From CALGYY01 sp964585485 (GTDB lineage: Bacteria > Bacteroidota > Bacteroidia > Bacteroidales > CAIWKO01): a stretch of DNA of 64,000 bases. The DNA lies in contig CAZPDS010000004.1 in NCBI GenBank assembly GCA_964585485.1, positions 7,946-71,945 on the forward strand, written 5' to 3'. Positions within the stretch are counted from its first letter, which is position 1; each line of letters begins with the position of its first letter. The notes beneath the pieces are model-generated. The model was given only the letters and a program-made list of their open reading frames with translations. It did not search any database and was not told the DNA's origin. Below are positions 16,444-24,433 of this stretch, piece by piece. Made by a program: the position numbers and the translations under genes.

Positions 16444-18321
16444 TCAAATTTTTTCTGTAGCATCCAACTTCTCGAAGATGCTGTTTTGCGACTTATATTC
16501 AGGCACAATTTCTTTCATTTTTTTAACGATGGCGAAATTATCATGGCTTAGCATGAGCTGCAGCAAGTCCTCAATTTCGCGCGCAATAACAGCATGTTCG
16601 TATTCGCGCACGCGAGCCACCATAATCTGAGAATGGTGCGTGGGCATCGTATTCTCCTTGTCGGCCAGTAGCTCTTCGTAGAGCTTCTCACCCGGCCGCA
16701 GTCCGGTGTAAACAATCTGAATATCCTTCCCCAATTCCAGGCGCGAAAGCTTGATCATTTTCTTTGCAAGGTCTACGATCTTCACCGATTTTCCCATGTC
16801 GAAAATGAAAATCTCGCCCCCCTGTCCCATGGCCGATGCTTCCAGTACCAACTGGCACGCCTCGGGGATGGTCATGAAAAAGCGGGTAATATCCGGATGC
16901 GTAATGGTAACGGGGCCTCCCTTCTCGATTTGTTCTCTAAAAAGGGGAATAACCGAACCATTCGAACCCAAAACATTCCCAAAGCGGGTGGTGATGAAAC
17001 GGGTCTTCTTCAGGCTATTCAGTGATTGGGTGTAGATCTCAGCAATACGTTTTGAAGCCCCCATCACACTGGTTGGGTTCACGGCCTTATCGGTGCTGAT
17101 CATCACAAATTTCAGTGCGCCGTATTTCATCGCAAGATCGGCCAAAATGCGTGTTCCGCCGATATTCGAGATGACGGCCTCCACCGGATTGTTTTCCATC
17201 ATGGGCACGTGCTTATAGGCCGCTGCATGATAGATAAGCTCTGGACGGAAATGTTCAAAAACGCTCTCCATGCGGAAAGCATGATTCACGTCGCAAATAA
17301 TAACCTCGTAATCCACCTGACGGAAATGCTCTGCCATCTCGAGTCCGAGGTTGTGGAGCGGTGTTTCAGCCTGATCGATAAGGATCAGTTTTCCGGGATG
17401 AAAGTTGGCAATTTGACGAACCATTTCGCTGCCGATGGAACCGGCCGCACCGGTAATCAGCACACGGCGGCCCACGATCTCACGACCGATAGCGTCTTCG
17501 CTTAAGCGAATCTCATCCCGCTCAAGTAAATCTTCAATTTTTACCTTTTTGATTTGCTTGAAGCTGAGCTCACCGTTGATCCATCGGGCAATGGGCGGCA
17601 CCGTCAGAACTTTCACATTATGCGCCAGGCATTGTTCAATGATTTCCTGTTTGCGCGAATTTTTAATCTTCTGAACGGCCAAAATAACGTGGTCTACAGA
17701 ATCATTTCCCAGCAGCTCGCTTAATTTGTCAGCCGAAAAAATCCGAACGTCTTCAATACTTTTGCCCGCTTTGCGCGCATCATCATCCACAAAAGCAATG
17801 GCCTTGTACTTTGTTCCGGCATCGCGGTCAATAGCACGTTTGGCCGTAACACCAGCCTCTCCGGCGCCAAAAATAATGACCGATTTACGTTCGCGGGAAG
17901 GATTGTTCAACTCCATAAAAGTAACTTTTACCAACAAACGAAAGCCTGTCATCAGAAACATCGTAAACACAAAATCCATGATCAGAATTGACCATGGCAT
18001 ATAAAAGATTCGGTCGACAAAAAAATACGTAATAAGGTTTGCCCCGCTGAACACAAGGGTGCCGCCCAGCGTCACGGCCAGGATGCGAACGGCATCACCG
18101 GTACTTGTGTACCGAATAATACCGGCCGAGGTACGTGCCAGCAAAAAACTTAATCCACGCAGCAACATAACCGCCATCACCACATAGGGCATGCTTGCCG
18201 CATCGGTATCCGGAATATTAAAATTAAACCGCAGCATATACGCCAGTACCACGGAAAAAAAACAGATCCCCAAATCAATAATGAAGATGATCCAACGGGG
18301 CAGGTTAAAATTAAAGGTCAT
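16444..18321 (-). CDS. FlaA1/CapD/WbpM-type nucleoside-diphosphate-sugar 4,6-dehydratase
   Basis: 625 residues from ATG 18321. The ATG at 18345 sits inside the -7 box, so it is not used. Four N-terminal membrane helices precede a first Rossmann domain (IIFGAGEAGVTA) and a second catalytic one (LITGAAGSIGSEM, ISTDKAVNPTSVMGASKR). The enzyme makes UDP-4-keto-6-deoxy sugars for surface polysaccharide or glycan synthesis. No other glycan genes are adjacent. Confidence 0.93.
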   Translation of the reverse strand: MTFNFNLPRWIIFIIDLGICFFSVVLAYMLRFNFNIPDTDAASMPYVVMAVMLLRGLSFLLARTSAGIIRYTSTGDAVRILAVTLGGTLVFSGANLITYFFVDRIFYMPWSILIMDFVFTMFLMTGFRLLVKVTFMELNNPSRERKSVIIFGAGEAGVTAKRAIDRDAGTKYKAIAFVDDDARKAGKSIEDVRIFSADKLSELLGNDSVDHVILAVQKIKNSRKQEIIEQCLAHNVKVLTVPPIARWINGELSFKQIKKVKIEDLLERDEIRLSEDAIGREIVGRRVLITGAAGSIGSEMVRQIANFHPGKLILIDQAETPLHNLGLEMAEHFRQVDYEVIICDVNHAFRMESVFEHFRPELIYHAAAYKHVPMMENNPVEAVISNIGGTRILADLAMKYGALKFVMISTDKAVNPTSVMGASKRIAEIYTQSLNSLKKTRFITTRFGNVLGSNGSVIPLFREQIEKGGPVTITHPDITRFFMTIPEACQLVLEASAMGQGGEIFIFDMGKSVKIVDLAKKMIKLSRLELGKDIQIVYTGLRPGEKLYEELLADKENTMPTHHSQIMVARVREYEHAVIAREIEDLLQLMLSHDNFAIVKKMKEIVPEYKSQNSIFEKLDATEKI

Positions 18322-18342
18322 AATGCTTCGAATATTAGACTT

Positions 18343-18350
18343 CAAAAGTA
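18343..18350 (-). promoter_or_regulatory. -7 element of the sugar dehydratase gene
   Basis: TACTTTTG on the minus strand, 21 bp before the ATG at 18321. It overlaps the upstream in-frame ATG at 18345 and so decides the start. Confidence 0.55.
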
Positions 18351-18431
18351 CGAAAATTAAGTGCGCCGGAGGGTAAACCGGGGCGCTTGAAAATTTTCAT
18401 GGCAAATATCAGCTACGTACGCATAAATTTC

Positions 18432-18439
18432 TACTTTTG
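18432..18439 (+). promoter_or_regulatory. -7 element of gcvT
   Basis: TACTTTTG, 29 bp before the gcvT ATG. I see no glycine riboswitch in the 18351-18468 leader region. Confidence 0.55.
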
Positions 18440-18468
18440 CCTCAGGCAGAAATTTTAAATCTATCATA

Positions 18469-19557
18469 ATGAAAAAGACAGCTTTTTGCAGTATTCACGA
18501 AAAACTGGGCGCCAAAATGGTTCCCTTCGCCGGTTTTTACATGCCGGTTCAATTCGAAGGTCTGATGATTGAACATGAGACCGTTCGCAAGGCCCTCGGC
18601 GTTTTCGATGTTTCACATATGGGAGAATTTTGGGTGGAAGGCCCGAAGGCACTTGATTTTGTTCAGTGGGTAACCTCCAACGATGCTTCTAAACTCACCG
18701 ACGGAAAAGTTCAGTATTCGTGTTTCCCCAACGATAAAGGCGGTATTGTTGATGACCTCCTGGTCTACCGCTTCAGCACTGAGAAATATTTGCTGGTGGT
18801 AAACGCCGCCAATATCGACAAGGACTGGGCCTGGGTGACCAGCCAGAATAAAGTGGGCGTCAAACTCACCAACGCCTCCGACGGCACCAGCCAGTTGGCC
18901 ATTCAGGGCCCGCTTGCGCTGAAAGCCATGCAGAAACTAACCGACACGTCGGTCACCGATATGGAATATTACACCTTCAAGGTGCTCAAATTCGCCGGCA
19001 TCGATAATATTCTGTTCTCCACCACCGGCTATACCGGCAGTGGCGGTTGCGAAATTTACTTCCCCAACGAACACGCCGAAACCATCTTCAACGCAGTAAT
19101 GGAAGCCGGCAAAGAATTCGGCATTAAACCCATCGGCCTGGGTGCACGTGATACCCTCCGTCTGGAAATGGGATTTTGCCTTTACGGCAATGACATCAAC
19201 GATACCACCAGCCCGATTGAAGCCGGTTTGGGATGGATCACCAAATTTACCGACGAGAAAGATTTTGTTAACAAAGCCTATATCCTCGGGCACAAAACCA
19301 ACGGCACAAGCCGCAAATTAGTTGGCTTCGAAATGGTCGACCGGGGCATCCCCCGTCAACATTACGAAATTGTTGACGCCGCCGGAAACATCATCGGTGA
19401 GGTCACCTCCGGCACCATGGGCCCGTCTGTAAAGGTCGGCATCGGTATGGGCTACGTTACACCCGCTTTTGCGAAAGCAGACAGCGAAATTTTCATTAAA
19501 ATCCGGGAAAAGAATCTCAAGGCCAAGGTCGTGAAATTCCCTTTCTATAAAGGATAA
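18469..19557 (+). CDS. gcvT: Aminomethyltransferase, glycine cleavage T protein
   Basis: 362 residues, full family length. Key features are MPVQFEG near residue 25, FDVSHMGEFWVEG with the folate-site residues, GYTGSGGCEIYF, and the C-terminal barrel with GEVTSGTMGPSVKVGIGMGYV. It transfers the methylene of the aminomethyl lipoyl group to tetrahydrofolate. The other gcv genes are elsewhere. A strong terminator follows. Confidence 0.97.
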   Translation: MKKTAFCSIHEKLGAKMVPFAGFYMPVQFEGLMIEHETVRKALGVFDVSHMGEFWVEGPKALDFVQWVTSNDASKLTDGKVQYSCFPNDKGGIVDDLLVYRFSTEKYLLVVNAANIDKDWAWVTSQNKVGVKLTNASDGTSQLAIQGPLALKAMQKLTDTSVTDMEYYTFKVLKFAGIDNILFSTTGYTGSGGCEIYFPNEHAETIFNAVMEAGKEFGIKPIGLGARDTLRLEMGFCLYGNDINDTTSPIEAGLGWITKFTDEKDFVNKAYILGHKTNGTSRKLVGFEMVDRGIPRQHYEIVDAAGNIIGEVTSGTMGPSVKVGIGMGYVTPAFAKADSEIFIKIREKNLKAKVVKFPFYKG

Positions 19558-19591
19558 AACAACAATCCCTGCGGGGATTTATAAAGCATGA

Positions 19592-19622
19592 GCGTATTCC
19601 CGTCGGAATACGCTTTTTTTTT
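19592..19622 (+). terminator. Rho-independent terminator of gcvT
   Basis: GCGTATTCC (19592-19600) pairs perfectly with GGAATACGC (19605-19613) and is followed by nine T. A weaker hairpin AATCCC-TGCG-GGGATT precedes it. The open frame beginning at 19588 runs through this hairpin, which excludes that start for the next gene. Confidence 0.92.
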
Positions 19623-19623
19623 A

Positions 19624-19631
19624 TATCTTTG
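19624..19631 (+). promoter_or_regulatory. -7 element of the SDR gene
   Basis: TATCTTTG directly after the gcvT terminator and 16 bp before ATG 19648. Confidence 0.55.
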
Positions 19632-19647
19632 TTTAAAACCCGCACCT

Positions 19648-20436
19648 ATGAAAAAAAACTGCATCGTTACCGGTGGATGCGGAGCTATAGGGAAAGCTAT
19701 CGCACGCGGCCTTGCACAACAAGGTTATCAGGTCTTCATCACCTCCCGTGATCCGGATAAAGCACGCGAAACGGTGTTGGAACTTAAAACCCTGACGAAC
19801 AATCACAGTGTTCATGCCCTTGAAGTGGATCTTGGCGTTCAGTCATCGATTGTTTCCCTGGCCACCCATTGGAAAGACCCGCTGTATCTGCTGATCAACA
19901 ACGCGGCCGCCGCACCAAAACGACGCAGCGAAACCACGGATTGTATCGAGACGCAGTGGGCGGTAAACGTGCTGGGGTATTACCACATGATTCGTCTCTT
20001 CAGCCCATTTATGCAAGCCGTTCCCGGAGCCCGCATTGTAAACGTAGCCTCGTATTGGGCCGGCGATCTCGATATGGAGGATCCGGAGTTCCGGATTCGC
20101 CCTTACGATAACGATATCGCCTACCGTCAATCGAAACAGGCCGACCGGATGCTGACCGCCATCTGGGCTGAGAAGTTGCGACAATTCGGCATCGTGGTCA
20201 ACTGTTGTCACCCCGGTGATGTCAATTCCCGGCTCAGCAACGACCTGGGCTTCGGCGGCCAGGTCACCCCGGAAGAAGGCGCCCAAACCCCGCTATGGCT
20301 CGCACTTTCCGAAGACGCCGGCAAGGTCACGGGTTGCTATGCGGAAAACCAGGCGTTCACAGAGGATGCGTTCACGCAAAATAAAAACGAGCTGGAACAA
20401 CTCAAGTTTGTCCTCCGTTCCTACATCACCCACTGA
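19648..20436 (+). CDS. Short-chain dehydrogenase/reductase
   Basis: 262 residues from ATG 19648. The glycine motif TGGCGAIGKAIA binds the dinucleotide, LINNAA is the structural Asn motif, NVASYW carries the catalytic Ser, and YRQSKQA the Tyr/Lys pair. The overall pattern is closest to retinol dehydrogenase/WW-domain oxidoreductase-like SDRs; substrate unknown. It has its own promoter and no operon partner. Confidence 0.88.
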   Translation: MKKNCIVTGGCGAIGKAIARGLAQQGYQVFITSRDPDKARETVLELKTLTNNHSVHALEVDLGVQSSIVSLATHWKDPLYLLINNAAAAPKRRSETTDCIETQWAVNVLGYYHMIRLFSPFMQAVPGARIVNVASYWAGDLDMEDPEFRIRPYDNDIAYRQSKQADRMLTAIWAEKLRQFGIVVNCCHPGDVNSRLSNDLGFGGQVTPEEGAQTPLWLALSEDAGKVTGCYAENQAFTEDAFTQNKNELEQLKFVLRSYITH

Positions 20437-20485
20437 TTTTTTCAATCCTCGAAGCAAAAGTAGGAGGCCATCAAAAAACAGTTTG

Positions 20486-20493
20486 TACCTTTG
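20486..20493 (+). promoter_or_regulatory. -7 element of homoserine dehydrogenase
   Basis: TACCTTTG, 25 bp before the ATG at 20519. Confidence 0.55.
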
Positions 20494-20518
20494 ATGCCTG
20501 TTGTAATAATCCATCCTA

Positions 20519-21529
20519 ATGAAGCATAACATAGCACTCATCGGTTTTGGTACCGTAGGACGAGGCATCGCCGAAATTCTCCAAAACAAAAAAGAAGAAC
20601 TTTTCAAAAAGTACGGTTTTGACTATGCATTGGTGGCCGTGGCGGACATGGCCTTTGGCAACGTCTACAATCCTAACGGGCTCAACATTCAGGGATTGCT
20701 GCAGGAAGCAGGTGCCGGAAAAAAATTCACATCGGATCTCAGCCCGCTGGATACACTGAACCTGATTCGCCAGTGCAATGCTACGGTTGTGTGCGAACTT
20801 ACATATACCGACCTTAAAACCGGGGGCCCCGCCGCAGACCATGTGCGCACCGCGCTGGAGAGCGGAAAACACGTGGTAACCAGCAACAAAGGCCCCGCCG
20901 CCCTCTACTACCATGAATTCACCACACTTGCAGAAAAACATAAGGTAAAATTTCTGATCGAAGGCACAGTATGCGCCGGCACGCCCGTATTGAACCTCAG
21001 CCGAGGACCCCTCGCAGCTTGCGAAATCTCACAGATACGGGGCATTCTTAACGGAACCACGAATTACATGCTCACCGAAATGGAAAAGGGCATGGACTAC
21101 GCAACGGCCCTGAAATCCGCCCAGGATCTCGGATACGCCGAAGCCGATCCCACCGGGGATGTAGAAGGTCATGATGCCCGCGGCAAAGTAACGATTCTTA
21201 CGAATGTAGTAATGGGCATTCCTTACGACATCCATCAGGTGAGTTGCATTGGAATTACGAACATTACACCGGAGGATATGCGCAACGCCAGTAAGCAACA
21301 ATGCCGATGGAAACTGATTGGCCAGGTGAAAAAAAATCCCGACGGCAGCGTTACAGCCAGCGTCGCCCCGGAAATGATTCCGCTTAGTCATCCGCTGGCA
21401 GGCATCTCGGGAACTGGCAATGCACTCACCTTCACCACCGACCTGCTGGGTGAAGTCACCATCGTAGGCCCCGGAGCCGGGAAGCTGCAAACCGGTTTCG
21501 CCATACTGACCGACCTTCTTACACTCTAA
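20519..21529 (+). CDS. hom: Homoserine dehydrogenase (monofunctional, no ACT domain)
   Basis: 336 residues. The N-terminal NAD(P)-binding motif is IGFGTVGRGIAEIL. The catalytic domain has VVTSNKGPAALYY, GTVCAGTPVLNL and the substrate motif ILNGTTNYMLTEM...AEADPTGDVEGHDA with the catalytic Lys region. It reduces aspartate semialdehyde to homoserine for threonine and methionine synthesis. The short length means no aspartokinase fusion and no regulatory ACT domain, so feedback control must act elsewhere. Confidence 0.94.
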   Translation: MKHNIALIGFGTVGRGIAEILQNKKEELFKKYGFDYALVAVADMAFGNVYNPNGLNIQGLLQEAGAGKKFTSDLSPLDTLNLIRQCNATVVCELTYTDLKTGGPAADHVRTALESGKHVVTSNKGPAALYYHEFTTLAEKHKVKFLIEGTVCAGTPVLNLSRGPLAACEISQIRGILNGTTNYMLTEMEKGMDYATALKSAQDLGYAEADPTGDVEGHDARGKVTILTNVVMGIPYDIHQVSCIGITNITPEDMRNASKQQCRWKLIGQVKKNPDGSVTASVAPEMIPLSHPLAGISGTGNALTFTTDLLGEVTIVGPGAGKLQTGFAILTDLLTL

Positions 21530-21554
21530 ACCGCTATAGGTCTTTCTGACAGTA

Positions 21555-22004
21555 ATGAAAGTACGCCCCCGCTCACTATTTGACCGGCTGAATCAGCTCG
21601 ATCGCCGAAAACTCGATACTGTTTTCCACACTGCCCACGATGAGGTTTTCACCTCCTTCGACTGCCTGAGTTGTGCGAACTGTTGCAAATCAATACCACC
21701 GATCCTTAGGGATGCCGACATCCGACGCATTGCCTCCTACCTGCGAATCAAACCCTCCGAATTTTCAGAACGATTTGTTCGTCGGGACGAAGACGATGAT
21801 ATGGTCATGAATGCTTCTCCTTGTCCATTTCTGGAAGCGGATAACACCTGCCGGATCTATCCTCAGCGCCCGCTCGCCTGCGCCGAATATCCACATACCG
21901 ACCGAACCCGGATGTACCAGATCCTTAAGCTTACGCAGAATAATGCGACCGTATGCCCGGCCGTGCGCATGATCCTGAATAAGATTGAAAACACCATCCG
22001 CTGA
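21555..22004 (+). CDS. YkgJ-family cysteine-cluster protein
   Basis: 149 residues with the CxxCxxCC cluster SCANCCKSIPP (around residue 37-43) and the second half CPFLEADNTCRIYPQRPLACAEYP. These residues are thought to bind zinc or an iron-sulfur cluster; biochemical function of the family is unknown. It begins 25 bp after hom and probably shares its transcript. Confidence 0.88.
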   Translation: MKVRPRSLFDRLNQLDRRKLDTVFHTAHDEVFTSFDCLSCANCCKSIPPILRDADIRRIASYLRIKPSEFSERFVRRDEDDDMVMNASPCPFLEADNTCRIYPQRPLACAEYPHTDRTRMYQILKLTQNNATVCPAVRMILNKIENTIR

Positions 22005-22018
22005 GTCCCCAATTCAAC

Positions 22019-22026
22019 TATCTTTG
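22019..22026 (+). promoter_or_regulatory. -7 element very close to the next start codon
   Basis: TATCTTTG ends 4 bp before ATG 22031. If it is used, the transcript would be leaderless or nearly so. Confidence 0.4.
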
Positions 22027-22030
22027 TGTG

Positions 22031-22399
22031 ATGAATTTGGTAAAGTCATACAGTGCATTGTTCCTGGCCGGGTTGCTGCTGCTCGTGCAAACCCTATACG
22101 GTAGTCCGGAACTTCCGTCGAAAGACTGCACCGATACCGCTTCATCTGAAGAAAATGCGTTTGTTGAAAACAACAAACTGAATTTCGCGTTCACCGAACA
22201 ACGCCCGAGTGTACATTCCCTGCTGGAAAAAACCTCGCGCATCCTGATTTCCCAGGTTACTCCGACGTGGGGCATTAACAATCTGCTTTCATATTCCCAA
22301 CACACATCGGTTGGAAACAATTATCTGGAGCGGATTTTCGAACTTAGCTATCGTGAAGAAACACCCCTGATCGCTTTTCCCTTTACTTATTTCTGGTAG
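22031..22399 (+). CDS. Hypothetical exported protein
   Basis: 122 residues from ATG 22031 (a GTG at 22028 is in frame). A hydrophobic signal-type segment, SALFLAGLLLLVQTLYG, covers residues ~8-24. The mature part is polar with no motif I recognise and ends in the aromatic stretch LIAFPFTYFW. No other methionine occurs in the protein, so the start is well constrained. Function unknown. Confidence 0.65.
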   Translation: MNLVKSYSALFLAGLLLLVQTLYGSPELPSKDCTDTASSEENAFVENNKLNFAFTEQRPSVHSLLEKTSRILISQVTPTWGINNLLSYSQHTSVGNNYLERIFELSYREETPLIAFPFTYFW

Positions 22400-22515
22400 C
22401 GCAATACCGCTCTGCGGCTCGCGCACAAGCACAGCCCACCCGTTCACTAAGTAAACAAAATACGGATACGAGTCAATCGCATGCCGTTCACATTATCGTA
22501 TAAAAAAACACAACA

Positions 22516-22620
22516 ATGGATCTTAGCATTTTATTGATAACCCTGGGCATCATTGTGATCGCCATGGTTCCGATTATGATTATTCACCACAATCAAAAAA
22601 AACGTAACAAAGAAGAGTGA
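22516..22620 (+). CDS. Small 34-residue single-helix membrane protein
   Basis: ATG 22516 to TGA 22618-22620 encodes 34 residues: a hydrophobic helix of about 20 residues (LSILLITLGIIVIAMVPIMI) and then a basic tail HHNQKKRNKEE. It is followed within 6 bp by a strong terminator that must serve something on the plus strand, which supports expression. A ribosome site is not obvious (AACAACA upstream), as is common in Bacteroidota. Comparable to small membrane regulators; function unknown. Confidence 0.55.
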   Translation: MDLSILLITLGIIVIAMVPIMIIHHNQKKRNKEE

Positions 22621-22625
22621 GGGTT

Positions 22626-22661
22626 AAAAAAGAGGCTGTCGTGAAGGCAGCCTCTTTTTTT
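22626..22661. terminator. Bidirectional terminator
   Basis: AAAAAGAGGCTG (22626-22638) pairs with CAGCCTCTTTTT (22648-22660). T-runs occur on both strands, between the 34-residue gene and the convergent SRPBCC gene, whose stop codon lies in it. Confidence 0.9.
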
Positions 22662-23073
22662 ATTTACTAAACTTCGACTGAAGTCGCTCCGCAAGAATAT
22701 TGACCAGGTTTTGTAAGGGGCGGCCCGCCATCATGGCAATCATAACCGGCAGATTGGCTTCGATGCGGATTTCTGCTTCCGTATTCTGAGCGTCGGTGGC
22801 GCGCATCTCACAGATCAGGTTCAGTTCTATCGGAAGCTTCTTCGGGCCATCCGGAACGATAACAATTTTTTGATCCTGGATTTTCTCACTCATCCGCAAT
22901 CCGAATTCGCCCATACCCTTAATCGAAAAACTGCAATCCGTTTCGGTCGACTTCCAGTCCGATATCTGATCTTCCGGCATCAAACCACCGAAATTATTAA
23001 AATTTCCAAGAAAGGCATAAACCTCGTGAACGGGAGCGTTTACAGGGGTTTTCGGACTTTTGTAGGCAGACAT
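22660..23073 (-). CDS. SRPBCC-fold (START/coenzyme Q-binding-like) protein
   Basis: 137 residues. The START-like beginning VNAPVHEVYAFLGNFNNF, the middle beta-strands (FSIKGMGEFGLRM) and the long C-terminal helix LQNLVNILAERLQSKF fit the SRPBCC hydrophobic-ligand-binding fold. Ligand unknown. It lies 60 bp downstream of pyrE on the same strand. Confidence 0.8.
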   Translation of the reverse strand: MSAYKSPKTPVNAPVHEVYAFLGNFNNFGGLMPEDQISDWKSTETDCSFSIKGMGEFGLRMSEKIQDQKIVIVPDGPKKLPIELNLICEMRATDAQNTEAEIRIEANLPVMIAMMAGRPLQNLVNILAERLQSKFSK

Positions 23074-23133
23074 TTACGTTGGTTTTAAGTAAGGGAAAGA
23101 CCTATCACACGGCGAAGGGGTATGGGTACCCAT

Positions 23134-23778
23134 TTACTTTTTACCCCATTGGTCGGGGGCTTCCCGCCAACGCGCCAGGAGATCCAGCTCGTCATTTTTA
23201 ATGGTGCCGTCGGCCACAGCTTGCTTCAGGAGGTGCTCATAATCAGACAATGTTATCAGCGGGCACTTTGCCTTTTTGAAAGCATCGTTCGCTGTCTTAA
23301 ATCCGTAGGAAAAAATGGCGACCATACCTTTTACATCACAACCGGCTTTGCGCAAGGCCTCCACAACCTTCAGGGAGCTCCCGCCTGTACTGATCAGGTC
23401 TTCACACACCACCACCGAGTGACCGGCTTCAATTACACCTTCGATAACATTTTCAAGACCGTGTTCCTTCTGAGAGGTTCTTACATAAACAAAAGAAAGT
23501 CCCAGATCCTGAGCCACCAATGCGCCGTTGGCAATGCCTCCGGTGGCTACACCGGCTATTGCATCAACGGGGCCGTATTGATCCGAGATGACCTTAGAAA
23601 ACTGCTGGCGGATGTATGTTCTTATCATCGGATAAGACAAGGTCTTGCGATTATCACAATAAATTGGCGATTTCCATCCGCTTGCCCAGGTGAAAGGTTG
23701 CTGTGGGTTCAATTTAATTGCTTTAATTTGCAGTAAATACTCCGCCGTCTTTAGTGCAATTTCTTCATTAACTATCAT
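23134..23778 (-). CDS. pyrE: Orotate phosphoribosyltransferase
   Basis: 214 residues from ATG 23778; an upstream frame to 23826 overlaps the Nudix gene and adds no homologous sequence. The PRPP-binding motif is VVVCEDLISTGGSSL, and KTLSYPMIRTYI and GVATGGIANGA are conserved. It converts orotate and PRPP to OMP. Only 7 bp separate its start from the divergent Nudix start. Confidence 0.96.
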   Translation of the reverse strand: MIVNEEIALKTAEYLLQIKAIKLNPQQPFTWASGWKSPIYCDNRKTLSYPMIRTYIRQQFSKVISDQYGPVDAIAGVATGGIANGALVAQDLGLSFVYVRTSQKEHGLENVIEGVIEAGHSVVVCEDLISTGGSSLKVVEALRKAGCDVKGMVAIFSYGFKTANDAFKKAKCPLITLSDYEHLLKQAVADGTIKNDELDLLARWREAPDQWGKK

Positions 23779-23785
23779 AGCATCA

Positions 23786-24421
23786 ATGATTAAAATATTT
23801 TTCAACGACAAAACCGTACACTTCATTGAGAAATCGGTCGATTTTTCTGAAAAACCCGGTCATGTCTTGCTGGAATCGTTAGAAAAAGAAGATATTCAAC
23901 GAGCTATTCATCAGTTTGAAACAGATCCACAGCAACTTGCTCTTTTTGTCGCAGGCAAAGATACTGAAAAATCTTTTAAAAAATTCTGTGCTCAATTTAT
24001 TACCATCGAAGCCGGCGGCGGCTTGATTCTTAACGATGCAAACCGTTATCTTTTCATCTATCGCCGCGGAAAATGGGATCTTCCCAAGGGTAAAGCAGAA
24101 AAGGGAGAGCCAATTTCAGACACTGCTGTTAGGGAAATCAAGGAGGAAACAGGATTGGATGTTGAAGTAAAAAATTCAATAGGCGTAACCTACCACACCT
24201 ACCGTGAAGGCGAACAGTTAATCATGAAAAAAACCTATTGGTTCGGCATGTATTATCCGGGCGAAAAAAAACCGGTTCCGCAGGTAAGTGAAGACATTAG
24301 CCGTATCAAATGGCTTGACAAAACCGACATTGAGCGGGTTGTGTATAAAAACACCTACACCTCCATCAAAAGTCTGATTTGCGATTATTTCGAAAAAAAC
24401 AATAACCATCATTCACTTTAA
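23786..24421 (+). CDS. Nudix hydrolase
   Basis: 211 residues from ATG 23786. The ~70-residue N-terminal extension has no motif I know. The Nudix box GKAEKGEPISDTAVREIKEE continues to TGL and matches GX5EX7REUXEEXGU completely, so metal-dependent pyrophosphohydrolysis is expected. WDLPKGKAEKGE recalls diadenosine polyphosphate and (d)NTP hydrolases; substrate not determinable. It is first in a close trio with the H1-like gene (12 bp) and the double UvrA-like gene. Confidence 0.92.
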   Translation: MIKIFFNDKTVHFIEKSVDFSEKPGHVLLESLEKEDIQRAIHQFETDPQQLALFVAGKDTEKSFKKFCAQFITIEAGGGLILNDANRYLFIYRRGKWDLPKGKAEKGEPISDTAVREIKEETGLDVEVKNSIGVTYHTYREGEQLIMKKTYWFGMYYPGEKKPVPQVSEDISRIKWLDKTDIERVVYKNTYTSIKSLICDYFEKNNNHHSL

Positions 24422-24433
24422 AAAACAACCCCC

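Noticed and set aside
19588..19647. N-terminal extension of the SDR gene
   Set aside because: It reads through the gcvT terminator and the next gene's -7 box, so it is not translated.
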